Source of the DNA: Pseudomonadota bacterium
Lineage (GTDB): Bacteria > Pseudomonadota > Gammaproteobacteria > Steroidobacterales > Steroidobacteraceae
Assembly (NCBI GenBank): GCA_016713725.1
Contig: JADJOO010000009.1
Location: 132,897-196,896 of the forward strand
Reading direction: 5' to 3'
DNA length: 64,000 nt
Position 1 is the first letter of the stretch, and every line of letters begins with the position of its first letter. Positions 32,974 through 42,104 of the stretch are shown here, piece by piece. Both the position numbers and the translations under genes were made by a program. Under the pieces are notes generated by a model. That model had not been told where the DNA came from, did no database searches, and worked only from the letters and a program-made list of their open reading frames with translations.

Positions 32974-33411
32974 TCAGTCCCGCACCAGGTCCAGCAGGTG
33001 CGATGCGACGGCGAGCACGTGCGCGATGCCAACGCCGATCAACGCGCGCGCTGCACGGATGTGCCAGCCACGCCAGGCGACGGCGTCGCCAGAGCCCTGC
33101 AGCAGGAACCACATCGCGCCGGTCACGCCGGTGACGACGATCGCGACCAGCAGCAGGCCCTCGATCACACCCGTGATCCCTGCCGCTTTACCAGGGGCGT
33201 ACCGCCTCCAGCGGCCGCCACTCAACAGCGAGACCGCATAGACGATCCCGATCGGGAGCGCGAGCCAGCCGAGTGCCACGTGCGCGTAGGCGAAGAAACC
33301 CGCGCCGCTCGGAATCCGCCGCAGCATCGACACCCACGGACTCGTCGCCACGAGCCATAGCGACAGCACTGCCAACGCCGTGTGTAATCGATTCGTGGCC
33401 GATTCCTGCAC
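32974..33411 (-). CDS. Cytochrome b561-like membrane protein
   Basis: A 145-residue protein with four hydrophobic segments and histidines placed like heme ligands: His near the start of helix 1 (NRLHTALAV), AYAHVALGW in helix 2, and a His-rich last pair (WHIRAARAL, GIAHVLAVASHLLDL). The start is inferred as GTG 33411, six bases after the hemG stop on the same strand, implying co-expression. It may shuttle electrons between quinone and a partner; pairing with HemG (a quinone-linked enzyme) is suggestive but unproven. Its end nearly touches the DUF3149 gene. Confidence 0.72.
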   Translation of the reverse strand: MQESATNRLHTALAVLSLWLVATSPWVSMLRRIPSGAGFFAYAHVALGWLALPIGIVYAVSLLSGGRWRRYAPGKAAGITGVIEGLLLVAIVVTGVTGAMWFLLQGSGDAVAWRGWHIRAARALIGVGIAHVLAVASHLLDLVRD

Positions 33412-33416
33412 GGCGG

Positions 33417-33962
33417 TCAGGCCGGAACCCGCCCCTCGGCCAACGCCGCCACCCGTCCCGCAAACCGACGCACCTCGTCCCACGGCGTGAACTCGACATT
33501 GGTGTGCAGGTCGGTGGGCCCGCCCGTCAGCCGCATGATGAAGCGGATGACGTGCCGGTCGAAGGGACCATAGCGCTGGTAGTCGAGCACTCCGCCAAAC
33601 ACCGCGAGCAGCTGCGGACGCCAGGTCGCGAGCGCCAGGAATTTCTGCATGTAGGGGTTCGTCTCCGGCGTGTTCTTGTGCGGCTTGCGCGCGACGAGAC
33701 TCACCGAGAAAAACGCGTTGGGCTTCGAATCGAGCAACGCACGGTGCTCTGCGATGAACGCGTAGACGGCCGGATTGTGCTTGCCATGACGGATGCTGGC
33801 GCCGATCACGATCGCGTCGAATGCCGCGGCGTCCTGCGGGCCGGCGACCAGCGGTCGAACCTCCGCCACGTGCCCGAGTCGCACGATTTCCTCGCGCATC
33901 ACGCCGCCGACCTTCAGCGTGTGTCCGTACACGCCATGGTACAAAAACAGGATCCTTGCCAC
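33417..33962 (-). CDS. hemG: Menaquinone-dependent protoporphyrinogen IX dehydrogenase
   Basis: Flavodoxin-fold HemG, 181 residues, oxidising protoporphyrinogen IX to protoporphyrin IX at the membrane in heme synthesis. It opens MARILFLYHGVYGHTLKVGG, an FMN phosphate loop somewhat diverged from the typical T-x-T-G-x-T. The conserved DAIVIGASIRHGKHN and FFSVSLVARKPHKNTPETNP loops follow, then WRPQLLAVFGGVLDYQRY and IMRLTGGPTD. These are hallmarks of HemG rather than general flavodoxins. It is followed on the same strand by a cytochrome b561-like gene. Confidence 0.93.
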   Translation of the reverse strand: MARILFLYHGVYGHTLKVGGVMREEIVRLGHVAEVRPLVAGPQDAAAFDAIVIGASIRHGKHNPAVYAFIAEHRALLDSKPNAFFSVSLVARKPHKNTPETNPYMQKFLALATWRPQLLAVFGGVLDYQRYGPFDRHVIRFIMRLTGGPTDLHTNVEFTPWDEVRRFAGRVAALAEGRVPA

Positions 33963-34052
33963 GGAAAGTCACCGTCGGTTCAAATGGCCGGGCGGAATTT
34001 TAGCCGCCCCGGAGACCGCTCGGGGATCGGTAGTCACCCCGCCCCGGCTTGC

Positions 34053-35051
34053 CTACAACTCCGCCGCGGTCCCGACGCCGCGCTCCAGCGCGTGCCGATA
34101 CACCACGAGCGCGCTGACCAGGTCCTGCGCCGCGACGCCCAGCGACTTGTATACCGTGACGTCGTCGTCCGCCGAGCGGCCCGGCACCGTGCCGCTCAGC
34201 ACGTCGCCGATCTCACCGAGAATGTGGGCTTCCGTCACCCTGCCGGCCTTGATCGCGTCGAGCAATTCGCCCGCCTGCGCCAGCGCGCTGCCGCGGTAGT
34301 CGACAAAATAGCGCGCCAGCGCCACCAGGTCGTCGTCCACCTCGCGTGCGTTCGGGATCGACGCGCCGACGAGGCACAGGTGCGTGCCCTTGCGCACGTC
34401 GCGACCAAGAAGAATGGCCCTGGGCGAGCCGGTCACGGTGCAGATCACGTCTGCTGCCGCGGCAGCTGCGGCAACGGACGACGCGACTTCCACGTGGACA
34501 CAGCCAGCGCCGAGCGCATATTCCGCACATTCGCGCGCGGCGTCCGGATTGCGTCCCCACACGATTACGCGCTCGAAGGGGCGCACGGCCTGGAAGGCAT
34601 CGATGTGCGAACGCGCCTCTTCACCCGTGCCGAGAACTGCGAGCGTGCGCGAATCGGCGCGTGCCAGGGCTTGCGTCGCGACGACGCTGGCCGCGGCCGT
34701 GCGGATCGCAGTGAGCGCACTCGCCTCCATGATTGCAACGGGCCGGCCGTGGGCCGACTCGTACAGCACGTACAGGCCGACGTGCGACGAGAGCCCCACC
34801 TTCGGGTTGCCCGGGAACAGGCTCAGTAACTTGATGCCGAAACATTCGGGTTCGCCGAGGTAGCCCGGCATCCAGGCGAGCCTGCCGTCGCCGGAGGGGA
34901 GCGGCATATGCTGCCGGAGCGGCATCAGCACGTTGCCGGCGCTGACGCCGCGCATCGCCTGCTCCACCGCGGCGACGCATTCGCCGTACGGCAGCAGTTC
35001 GCGCACCTCGCGGGCGGAAATGACGTGCAGTTCGAGCGGCGGCTGTTGCAT
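34053..35051 (-). CDS. Ornithine cyclodeaminase/mu-crystallin family protein
   Basis: NAD(P)-dependent OCD/mu-crystallin-family enzyme, 332 residues. An N-terminal dimerisation part (RELLPYGECVAAVEQAM, MPGYLGEPECFGIKLL) precedes a Rossmann domain with VLGTGEEARSHIDAF. A C-terminal part follows with KGTHLCLVGASIPNAREVD and DDVTVYKSLG. Family members deaminate ornithine, reduce ketimines or make alanopine-like compounds; the actual substrate is not evident. ATG 35051 is chosen over TTG 35057. It ends 91 bp upstream of hemG on the same strand, so it is possibly a separate unit. Confidence 0.88.
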   Translation of the reverse strand: MQQPPLELHVISAREVRELLPYGECVAAVEQAMRGVSAGNVLMPLRQHMPLPSGDGRLAWMPGYLGEPECFGIKLLSLFPGNPKVGLSSHVGLYVLYESAHGRPVAIMEASALTAIRTAAASVVATQALARADSRTLAVLGTGEEARSHIDAFQAVRPFERVIVWGRNPDAARECAEYALGAGCVHVEVASSVAAAAAAADVICTVTGSPRAILLGRDVRKGTHLCLVGASIPNAREVDDDLVALARYFVDYRGSALAQAGELLDAIKAGRVTEAHILGEIGDVLSGTVPGRSADDDVTVYKSLGVAAQDLVSALVVYRHALERGVGTAAEL

Positions 35052-35084
35052 GCGCAAAGCCTAGCGCACCCGTTCGACCGCACA

Positions 35085-35111
35085 AAGCAAAACGGCCCCC
35101 GAAAGGGCCGT
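35085..35111 (-). terminator. Rho-independent terminator of the RRM gene
   Basis: On the minus strand ACGGCCC-TTTCGG-GGGCCGT is followed by TTTTGCTTTG. This is a perfect 7-bp GC stem with a 6-base loop and a U-rich tail, 65 bp after the RRM protein stop. Confidence 0.8.
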
Positions 35112-35176
35112 CTGCTGCTGACTCTTTCCAGCCGGCTGCGGTTGAGCCGCCGACCAGTCCGGACCAGCCTGAACGC

Positions 35177-35443
35177 TTACCAGCGGCGGGGACGCTCGGT
35201 CTTCGCCTGGGCTTCGTTCACCTTCAGGGCGCGGCCGCCCATCTGGAAGCCGTTCAGCGTCTGGATCGCCTTGGCGGCCTCGGAATTCGAGGTCATTTCG
35301 ACGAAGCCGAAGCCACGGGGTTGGCCGGTGTCACGGTCGTTGATCAGGGCCACCGAGTCGACGGTGCCGTGGGCCGAGAACAGCTCACGCACGGCGTCTT
35401 CGGTGGCGGAAAAAGGGAGGTTACCGACGTAGATCTTGGACAT
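35177..35443 (-). CDS. RRM-domain RNA-binding protein
   Basis: An 88-residue single RNA recognition motif. RNP2 is IYVGNLPF near the N terminus and RNP1 is RGFGFVEM near residue 43, with a basic tail (KTERPRRW). Bacterial RRM proteins of this size are cold- or stress-induced RNA chaperones (family knowledge). A gap of about 400 bp upstream suggests a long 5' leader, which is typical for autoregulated RNA-binding proteins. A strong terminator closes the transcript at 35085-35111, so it is monocistronic. Confidence 0.93.
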   Translation of the reverse strand: MSKIYVGNLPFSATEDAVRELFSAHGTVDSVALINDRDTGQPRGFGFVEMTSNSEAAKAIQTLNGFQMGGRALKVNEAQAKTERPRRW

Positions 35444-35851
35444 TTAAATACTCACTGACAAAAAGTCCGTTCGGCCGTGCCCATCGAAACGACGGGCTGG
35501 ATCAGCCTGGGGACCGGGAAACGCAAGGCATGAGGCAGCGCGGCTGGAAGAGCACCCGCTTTCTGGGCGGGGCGATCGCAGTCGCGTGGCAACGGTGCCA
35601 CGTGGATCGGAAACTCTTCGGCTAAGCGCTGGGACTTGAACTGCACGAGAAATCGCGAGAACCGCCCAAACAGAAAGTAGAAGGGAGACTACCCGCGGCG
35701 GACTATACGCGCTTTTCCCCGACCGGGTCGGTTTATTTCCAGACGCGGGGCACGGGGTTGCTGTATCGTGCGTGCGCCGCGCCCTGCTTGAGCCTTCCGC
35801 CTCTCAGTGTCCCCGGCATTACCCGCCGTACCGGCACACCCAGGTGAATGA
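35444..35851 (-). promoter_or_regulatory. Long divergent spacer: probable leader of the RRM gene and infA promoter region
   Basis: No supported gene in 408 bp. On the minus strand TATAGT at 35702-35707 is a candidate -10 for the RRM gene, which would give a leader of about 250 nt. No good -35 is visible. A short palindrome CCGAC-CGG-GTCGG (about 35719-35731) precedes TTTATTT on the plus strand. The infA start is preceded by AGGTG. An open frame at 35452-35646 has no ribosome site or conserved features and is not called. Confidence 0.35.
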
Positions 35852-36121
35852 ATGGCCAAGGAAGAACTCATCGACATGCAGGGCACCGTCAACCAGGTGC
35901 TGCCCGACACGCGTTTTCTCGTGACGCTGGAAAACGGCCACGAAATCACCGCGTACCTCTCCGGCAAGATGCGCAAGCACCGCATCCGCATCCTGGCCGG
36001 CGACAAGGTGACACTGGAAATGTCCCCGTACGACCTGACCAAGGGTCGCATCAACTTCCGCGAAAAGGATGTCCGCGGTCCCTCGACGGGCGCCCGCCCC
36101 AACTTCGCCCGCCGCCGTTAA
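35852..36121 (+). CDS. infA: Translation initiation factor IF-1
   Basis: OB-fold factor that binds the ribosomal A site and stabilises initiator tRNA selection. It begins [20 protein letters not shown] and contains [40 protein letters not shown] and KGRINFRE, the standard IF-1 core. A short extra tail ([15 protein letters not shown]) makes it 89 residues against the common 72. AGGTG lies 7 bp before the ATG. The stop overlaps the convergent hypothetical gene by four bases. Confidence 0.97.
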   Translation: MAKEELIDMQGTVNQVLPDTRFLVTLENGHEITAYLSGKMRKHRIRILAGDKVTLEMSPYDLTKGRINFREKDVRGPSTGARPNFARRR

Positions 36122-36615
36122 GGTTTCCGGCTGAACAGGCGATCCAGCAGGCCTGGCCTGGCTCGACTTGTCACCTTCGACTTGACGGCCGCGCGTTGCG
36201 CCGCCGACGGCGACCTCACCGGATACGTCCGCACCGTACCCATGTTGCTGCGGTCGTGCGGGTTGCCCGCATTCGCCGGCACTGCCCGCCGCTGGGTTGG
36301 CACTTCCAGCCCCTTCGGTACCGGGGTTTCCGACAGCTTGCGCACCATGGCTGTCGACTCGATGGCGAGGTGCGCCGGTGGCTGGAGCCTCCGCACCATC
36401 GTCGTGCTGGCATCGCGCACGTAGCGATGATCGGCGGTTCGCAATTCCCACACCGCGTTGCCACGCGCGTCGAAACCCACCCGCCCCGACGTGGGGTGAG
36501 CAGGCTTGTCCTGGTCGCTGTGCGACGTCCGCAATGTCGGTGTCAGGCGGGTGGACGCGGCGTCTTTGCGATGGGACATGACTTGAGGTCGCAGATTTAT
36601 AGAGTGGCTGGCCAC
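36118..36615 (-). CDS. Hypothetical protein, basic and proline/serine-rich
   Basis: Up to 165 residues, no recognised domain. A middle core ([20 protein letters not shown] and [18 protein letters not shown]) looks ordered and conserved in style. Both termini are low in complexity, and the C terminus ends with Arg/Lys-rich [13 protein letters not shown]. There is no signal peptide. The first Met is at 36615; the Met at 36579 ([10 protein letters not shown]) is also plausible. Codon use matches the neighbours, so the gene is probably real. Its end overlaps the infA stop. Confidence 0.6.
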   Translation of the reverse strand: MASHSINLRPQVMSHRKDAASTRLTPTLRTSHSDQDKPAHPTSGRVGFDARGNAVWELRTADHRYVRDASTTMVRRLQPPAHLAIESTAMVRKLSETPVPKGLEVPTQRRAVPANAGNPHDRSNMGTVRTYPVRSPSAAQRAAVKSKVTSRARPGLLDRLFSRKP

Positions 36616-36672
36616 TAATCTACGCCGGTTCAGCCGCCCGACCCGATTCTGTCAACCGCGCGCCGCGGATTC

Positions 36673-36688
36673 TGTGACGCCGATCACG
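36673..36688. promoter_or_regulatory. Possible CRP/Clp-type site
   Basis: TGTGA-CGCCGA-TCACG matches the CRP consensus TGTGA-N6-TCACA at nine of ten core positions. It is about 100 bp before the small exported protein at 36787 and about 60 bp from the divergent hypothetical gene. One mismatch and no clear promoter boxes keep this tentative. Confidence 0.35.
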
Positions 36689-36786
36689 CCCGGCCCGGCC
36701 TTGTTTACACTCGTCACAGTGTTGCCACCCCCCCATGCGCGCGGTAACGTCCGTCGCGTTCCCCGCCCTACCAGGAAGAGTGAGCC

Positions 36787-37080
36787 ATGACCATCACGAG
36801 CCTTCGTTCGTCGTTCAACCTCGCGCTCGGTCTCGTCGCCCTGGCAAGCTGGCCCGGCCTTGCTGCCGCCGACGTCGTCACCGGTACCTTGGCTCCGGCC
36901 GCGGCCAAGGCCATCATCGTCGATGCCGCGGGCAAGACCGTCGCCGAACTGAAGCCAGGCGCATACCAGCTGCAGCTGGCCCCGGGCCGCTACAAGGCCA
37001 GGTGCCTGGCGCCGACGCAGCGCGAACTGGAATTCCTGAGCCTGTCGGAACCCGTCACCGTCAACGTCGACTGCGGCTGA
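36787..37080 (+). CDS. Small exported protein of unknown function
   Basis: 97 residues: a signal peptide (MTITSLRSSFNLALGLVALA...GLAAA), then a compact beta-rich domain (VVTGTLAPAAAKAIIVDAAG, LKPGAYQLQLAPGRYKARCL) with two cysteines that could pair (CLAP and the terminal DCG). The shape resembles small carboxypeptidase-regulatory/PEGA-like beta domains, but I cannot assign a family. GAAGAGTGAGCC before the ATG carries a weak ribosome site. A gap of 13 bp separates it from the next membrane protein gene, so the two may be co-expressed. Confidence 0.7.
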   Translation: MTITSLRSSFNLALGLVALASWPGLAAADVVTGTLAPAAAKAIIVDAAGKTVAELKPGAYQLQLAPGRYKARCLAPTQRELEFLSLSEPVTVNVDCG

Positions 37081-37093
37081 CCGGCGACCACTC

Positions 37094-38119
37094 GTGACGG
37101 ACGAAGCCGACAAGCCGCCTCGCCGCGACTGGCGCGAGAACGCCAAGTTCGCGGCCAACATCGTCAATTCGCTCGCGATCCCGCTGCTGACGGTCGCCGC
37201 GACCATCGTCGGCTTGTACGCGACCAACACGCTCAAGCAGCGCGAGATCGCGATCGCCACGGAGAACAACTCGCAGTCGTTGCGCAACCAGCGCGAGGAA
37301 TCCGAGACCAACCTGCGCTCGGCGATGTTCCGCGAACTCGTGGGTCCGCTGCTGCAGAGCGAAACCGAACTGGTGAAAGCCGGCGCGGACACGGACCTGC
37401 CGCGGTCGCAACGGCTGGCGCTGCTCGCCGAACTGCTCGCACTGAACTTCCACGAGCATTTCGAGCTCGGCCCGCTGCTGCGCTACGTCGATACCCTGCC
37501 TGGCCAGACCGAGGAGGCGCGCGCGCGCTTGCGCAGCACCTCGCGTCGCGTGATCTCGCGACAACTCGCGCCGTTGTTGTCCACTGCCGCGGCCAAGCAG
37601 GGGCGCCATCCGTCGTTCCTGGAAATCTCGTTGAACTCGGACGGCACCGAACCCGCCGAGACGCTGCTCTCGTGCGCAGTGCCGGCGGACGCGAACTCGG
37701 CCAGCGGTTCGCTCAAGCTCAATTGCTCGAGCACGGCCCAGGGCTCGCCCTTGCGGATCGTCTCGCCTGACGGCAAGGACAACCTGCAGGTGAACGTGCG
37801 CGCAGTCAGCTGGGCCGCACAGACGGTCGGCATATACGCCGTGCTGCTGGGTGCGAAAGGCGAATCGCAGGCGCTCGCGCCACCGATCGAGTTCACGCTG
37901 TCGCCCTACTCGTTCCCGTTCTCGGACAACACGCTGCTGCCGAGCGGCAACCGGTTCGGCATCTACCTGACGCGCATCGACGACATTCCGGGCGTCGCGC
38001 GCATCATGCGACTGTCGTTCGTCTGGTTCCCCAAGGATTTCGTGCCACCGCGCGAACGGCCGTTCGACCTCGACGTGCACGAGGTCTTACCGGACATCAA
38101 CCTGCCCGTGACGAAGTAG
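37094..38119 (+). CDS. Hypothetical protein with one N-terminal transmembrane helix
   Basis: 341 residues, start GTG 37094. A short charged lead precedes a single hydrophobic span (IVNSLAIPLLTVAATIVGLY). A long helical stretch (residues about 45-125: QREIAIATENNSQSLRNQRE..., LLAELLALNFHEHFEL) and a beta-rich C-terminal half ending in DLDVHEVLPDINLPV follow. No catalytic motif is seen. The order anchor-helices-beta suggests a membrane-tethered sensor or assembly factor, but that is a guess. It overlaps the end of the convergent SARP-type regulator by 23 bp. Confidence 0.65.
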   Translation: MTDEADKPPRRDWRENAKFAANIVNSLAIPLLTVAATIVGLYATNTLKQREIAIATENNSQSLRNQREESETNLRSAMFRELVGPLLQSETELVKAGADTDLPRSQRLALLAELLALNFHEHFELGPLLRYVDTLPGQTEEARARLRSTSRRVISRQLAPLLSTAAAKQGRHPSFLEISLNSDGTEPAETLLSCAVPADANSASGSLKLNCSSTAQGSPLRIVSPDGKDNLQVNVRAVSWAAQTVGIYAVLLGAKGESQALAPPIEFTLSPYSFPFSDNTLLPSGNRFGIYLTRIDDIPGVARIMRLSFVWFPKDFVPPRERPFDLDVHEVLPDINLPVTK

Positions 38120-41100
38120 CCAGCAACAGCTCGGGCAACATGGCGTCCCACTGCATGTCGTGGGTCGCGACCAGGGCGTCGCGCAGCATCTCGCCTGCAG
38201 CAGGCACCGCGCTGGCCGCTGCCGCCAACGCCCGGCCGCGCGCGACGACAACGTCGGCCCAGGCCACCGGCTCATCGCGGGTATAAGCCTCGAGCTCCGC
38301 CGCGTACCTGAGCACGCGCGACGTGTCGCCGATGCCGAGCGCGACCTCGATGCCGAGGTGGTAGAACTCAAGGTAGTTGTGGCTCACGCAGCCGCGCGCC
38401 AGCAGGTCCTCGCCCTCCTGCAGCAACGAGCGGATGCGGCCCTCGTCGTCGAGCACGAGCGCAAGCGCCGCGTAGGCAAAGGGGCCGCAGTAGGTCGGGC
38501 AGACCTCGCGCGCCGTGTCGGCGGCGCTCTCGAGCGTGGCCAGCGCCTGGGTGGGTTCCCGCAGCGCGAGCTGGGCGAGACCGCGCAGGCCCAGCGTTTC
38601 GGCCTCGAAGCGCCGTGCGCCGAGTTCACAGGCCAGTGCCAGTCCCTGGGTGCTCGAGGCCAGTGATTCCGCGTAGCGCGCGCGATAGAGTTCAACGGCT
38701 GCCTTGGATGCCAGCGCGACGACTTGCGCGCGCCGGTCGCCGAGCTCGCGCGCCTCGGCAGCGGCGCGGTTACAGGTCGCGAGCGCCACCTCCAGCGGAC
38801 CCGTGTACGTCTGCGTAACGGCAAGCATCGGCAGGTAGGACAGTTGCAGGCCCGTCAGGCCGTGGCGCTCGCTCAAGGCGACGCAATCGCGAAACTCGGC
38901 ATGGGCCGAGCGCAGGCGCCCGCGCTGGTAGTGCGCGTCACCGAGACCGCCACGTGCCCGTGCGATCTCTTCGACGGAACCGGCTGCGGTCGCAAACCCG
39001 AGTGCGCGTTCGTGCGCGGCCAGGCACAGATCGAGTTCGCCGCGTGGAAAGTGCAGGTTCCCGCGCAGGGTCCACAGGTTGGCGAGGCGACGGGTGTCCG
39101 ACGGATCGACCTCCTGTTCGGCACGGGCGAGCGAGGCCAGCGCTTCGTCGTGCCGATCGACGATGCGCAGCGAGGTTGCCAGTCCCAGCCACGCGCGCGC
39201 ACGGGCAGCGCGCGTGGTCGCGAAGTCGATCGACGACCGGAATGCATCGATTGCCTCGCTGGGGTGGCCCGCGACCAGTTGCACGTCGCCGAGCGTGGCC
39301 TGCGCGTCGCCGCTGTCCTGCGGTTGCCGCGCGCATTCGACGGCACGTTCGGCGTAAATCAGGGCACGTTCGAGCCGGTATGCGCGCAGGTTCTCCGTGG
39401 CGGCGCGCACGTACGCCGCCGCTGCGCCTGTGTCGTCGGCCGCGGCCAGGTGCTCCGCCAGCAACCCGCTGTCGCGCCCTTCGCACCAGGAGGCTGCCCG
39501 GCGATGGAACTCGCGCCGCGTCGACCCGAGCAGCGACTCGTACACGGCGTCGCGAATCAACGCATGGGCGAAGCGGCAGTCGTCACCTTCGACGGCGATC
39601 AAGCCGGCCTGTTCGAGCGTGCCAGCGCAGTAATTCGGGTCTGCCAGCACGTGACGCAGCGCATCCTGCGAAAAGCGGATGCCGAGCGTCGCTGCCGCAT
39701 GCACCGCATGCTGTACGGCGGGCGCCAGCCGCTCGATGCGCGCGAGCACCAGCCCGCGCACACTGCCGGGCAACGCGGCCTGGCCCGAATGCGCGGCACG
39801 CAGCAACTGCTCGAGGTACAACGGGTGACCGTGGGCGGTGGCAAGGCAGCGCTCGACCGCAGCGGCGGGCAGGCCTGCCTGCGACGACGCGAGATCACGG
39901 GCTTCGTCCTCGGCGAGCGGGCCGAGGTCCAGCGTGGTGAGCGGGCTTCCCGAGCCTCGGGCACGCCATGCCGCCGCCAGCACGTCGTCGCCCGGGCGCG
40001 ACGTAAGGCATACCAGCAGCGGGCTGGCCGCGGCCGACACCGCCAGTTCCGCGAGCTGCGCGATCTCGTGCGCGGACGCCCAGTGCACATCCTCGATCAC
40101 GAGCAACAGCGGTTGCTCGGCTGCCCGCTGCAACAGGCGACGCAACAGGTCTGCCCGCCCGCGCTCACGCGAATGACTGTCCATCGCCGCCAGGCGTGAC
40201 CGGCCCTCGTCGGGAATCACGGCATCGACCAGGTCGCTGGCGAACAGCGCATCCTCAGGTGCGATCAGACCGCGCGCTGCTGCCTCGGTCACGACGGCGG
40301 CGCGATCGTCCGTTGACACATCGGTTCCGGCGGCCAGCAGGCCCAGGGCCAGCGCAGGGAGCGGACGCTCCACCGCGACTTGTCCGAAATCGAGCACCTG
40401 CAGCGTGCGCGATCCGATGCCCTGTCGCGTCGCGGCGCGCGTCAGCTCGGCCGCGATCGCGGACTTGCCGATCCCGGGTTCGCCGCGAATCAACACCGTG
40501 CGCGCGCGTCGCGACGCTGCGATCTCCGCCAGCAGTGTCGTCAGCAGCGCGAGTTCGGCGCGCCGGCCCACGAATCGGTGCGGTGTGGCGGACGCTGCAC
40601 GCCCCGCGATCGACGCCACGCGCAACGTGGTGCGGGCCGCGTCGTCTTCACTTACCTGCAGCTCGATGTCCCCGTGCAGTCTGCCAGCCACCTCCGGCGA
40701 GACAAACGTAGCACCGGGTGGCGACGCGCGCGCGATGTCGCGCGCCTCCGCGACCGGACGACCACTCAGCGGGAAGGGCGCCTCCACCGCTGCGGGCAGG
40801 ACCTGGCCCGCGGCGATGCCGCACGCAACCGCGCCTTCGCTGGCGCGCAGCGCCGTGCTCGGCTCCGCCGTGAGTTCCCACGCCGTGCGCACCGCCCGGT
40901 CCGACTCGTTGCCCGCGAGCGCGGCCAAGCCGAACACGACCAGCACTTCGCCTTCGCCGATACGGTCGACGTGCCCGCCGAACCGTCCGGCCACGGTGCA
41001 CACGCGCGTTTCGAGCGCTGTCCAGCGATGCCGCTCCCGTTCGGGATCCGACGCATCTCGCGTCGTCGACGCACCGCCGTCGCGAACACACAGCACGACG

Positions 41101-41924
41101 GCCTCGCGCAGGGTGGGCATCGCCCTGGGAGCCTGCTGCGACACGCCCGCTTCGTCCTCGTCGGCGGGCGGCGCGGCGGCCGGATCGATGGCACGGCGCT
41201 GCCGCAGGATGTCCCGCCGCAAGTCGTCGGTGGCCGGGTCCGTGGCGACGTCGAGATCGCGGCGCAACGCCTCCCGGCACAACCGGTACTGCCGCAGGGC
41301 GTCGGTGTGACGCCCGACCCGGGCGAGCAGCGCCATCAGGTCGCGATGCGCCGATTCGTTGAGCGGCTCGAGCGCGACCAGTCGCTCGAGTGCACGCAGC
41401 TGGCCCTCACGGTCGTCCGCGGCACCGCACCTCGCCGCGATCCGCGTCAGCGTGTCCACCACAGTCCGTCGAAACGACCCGCGCTGCTCCTGCGCCCAGC
41501 GCTCGAAGGACATCGACCGCGCGTCGAGTCCGGCGAGCAGTTCCTCGCCCAAGTGTTCGATGGTCGCGAGCAATGCCCCGGGCGAGCCGTCCCGCACCTG
41601 CGCATAGAACTCCGCGACGTCGCTGGTGACGGCGTCCACGTCGAGCCACACCGACTGGGTGTCGGCCCGCAACGCGTGCGCGCAGTCGTCAGGCAGCGCG
41701 CGGCGCAGGGCCGACAGCGCCTGGCGCAGACTGGATCGTGCGAGTTCGGGGTCTGCGTCCTCCCACAGCAGGGTCGCCAGGAAATCGCGCGACGACGACA
41801 TCCCGGGGCGCAACGCGAGGCACCCGAGCAAGGCCCTGCATTTACGGGCCGTGACGGGCACCTCGCGCCCGTCGCGCGCGCGTACCCGGACACCACCGAC
41901 CAGTTCGATCCGCAGCGCTGCCAC
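38097..41924 (-). CDS. SARP-type (BTAD) / cyclase-like / AAA ATPase / TPR regulator
   Basis: About 1,275 residues in four parts. First, a winged-helix plus BTAD head (LRIELVGGVRVRARDGREVP, LRQALSALRRALPDDC, ALRQYRLCREALRRDLDV). Second, a degenerate class-III nucleotidyl-cyclase-like domain (GGHVDRIGEGEVLVVFGLAA, where cyclases have IGDxxMAVFG), with the metal-binding aspartates not conserved. Third, a STAND/AAA ATPase with Walker A GEPGIGKS and LLLVIEDVHWAS. Fourth, some 600 residues of helical repeats. It is probably a signal-responsive transcriptional activator. I prefer GTG 41924, eight bases after AGGAG, over ATG 41984. It is divergent from the TTC38-like gene, its likely target or partner. 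Confidence 0.85.
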   Translation of the reverse strand: MAALRIELVGGVRVRARDGREVPVTARKCRALLGCLALRPGMSSSRDFLATLLWEDADPELARSSLRQALSALRRALPDDCAHALRADTQSVWLDVDAVTSDVAEFYAQVRDGSPGALLATIEHLGEELLAGLDARSMSFERWAQEQRGSFRRTVVDTLTRIAARCGAADDREGQLRALERLVALEPLNESAHRDLMALLARVGRHTDALRQYRLCREALRRDLDVATDPATDDLRRDILRQRRAIDPAAAPPADEDEAGVSQQAPRAMPTLREAVVLCVRDGGASTTRDASDPERERHRWTALETRVCTVAGRFGGHVDRIGEGEVLVVFGLAALAGNESDRAVRTAWELTAEPSTALRASEGAVACGIAAGQVLPAAVEAPFPLSGRPVAEARDIARASPPGATFVSPEVAGRLHGDIELQVSEDDAARTTLRVASIAGRAASATPHRFVGRRAELALLTTLLAEIAASRRARTVLIRGEPGIGKSAIAAELTRAATRQGIGSRTLQVLDFGQVAVERPLPALALGLLAAGTDVSTDDRAAVVTEAAARGLIAPEDALFASDLVDAVIPDEGRSRLAAMDSHSRERGRADLLRRLLQRAAEQPLLLVIEDVHWASAHEIAQLAELAVSAAASPLLVCLTSRPGDDVLAAAWRARGSGSPLTTLDLGPLAEDEARDLASSQAGLPAAAVERCLATAHGHPLYLEQLLRAAHSGQAALPGSVRGLVLARIERLAPAVQHAVHAAATLGIRFSQDALRHVLADPNYCAGTLEQAGLIAVEGDDCRFAHALIRDAVYESLLGSTRREFHRRAASWCEGRDSGLLAEHLAAADDTGAAAAYVRAATENLRAYRLERALIYAERAVECARQPQDSGDAQATLGDVQLVAGHPSEAIDAFRSSIDFATTRAARARAWLGLATSLRIVDRHDEALASLARAEQEVDPSDTRRLANLWTLRGNLHFPRGELDLCLAAHERALGFATAAGSVEEIARARGGLGDAHYQRGRLRSAHAEFRDCVALSERHGLTGLQLSYLPMLAVTQTYTGPLEVALATCNRAAAEARELGDRRAQVVALASKAAVELYRARYAESLASSTQGLALACELGARRFEAETLGLRGLAQLALREPTQALATLESAADTAREVCPTYCGPFAYAALALVLDDEGRIRSLLQEGEDLLARGCVSHNYLEFYHLGIEVALGIGDTSRVLRYAAELEAYTRDEPVAWADVVVARGRALAAAASAVPAAGEMLRDALVATHDMQWDAMLPELLLATSSRAG

Positions 41925-42104
41925 CCAACGCTCTCCTGACCGCGAGGTGCCGCACAGTACGACACCCTGGCTGGTGATTTTCACGATTTTTTCACGCCTG
42001 TCGAGACGGCGCGTTCACGGGCTGTCGCTACCTTGTATCGCACCCGGTCACCCGGACCGTACCGGACCGGACTTTCACGCAGCCATCGACCCAAGGAGAT
42101 GCAC

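Noticed and set aside
35452..35646. Open frame in the RRM-infA spacer
   Set aside because: No ribosome site, no recognisable protein pattern, and it lies where an RNA leader is expected.
35717..35735. Short hairpin CCGAC-CGG-GTCGG followed by TTTATTT as a terminator
   Set aside because: On the plus strand no gene ends before it; the 5-bp stem with a 3-base loop is weak.
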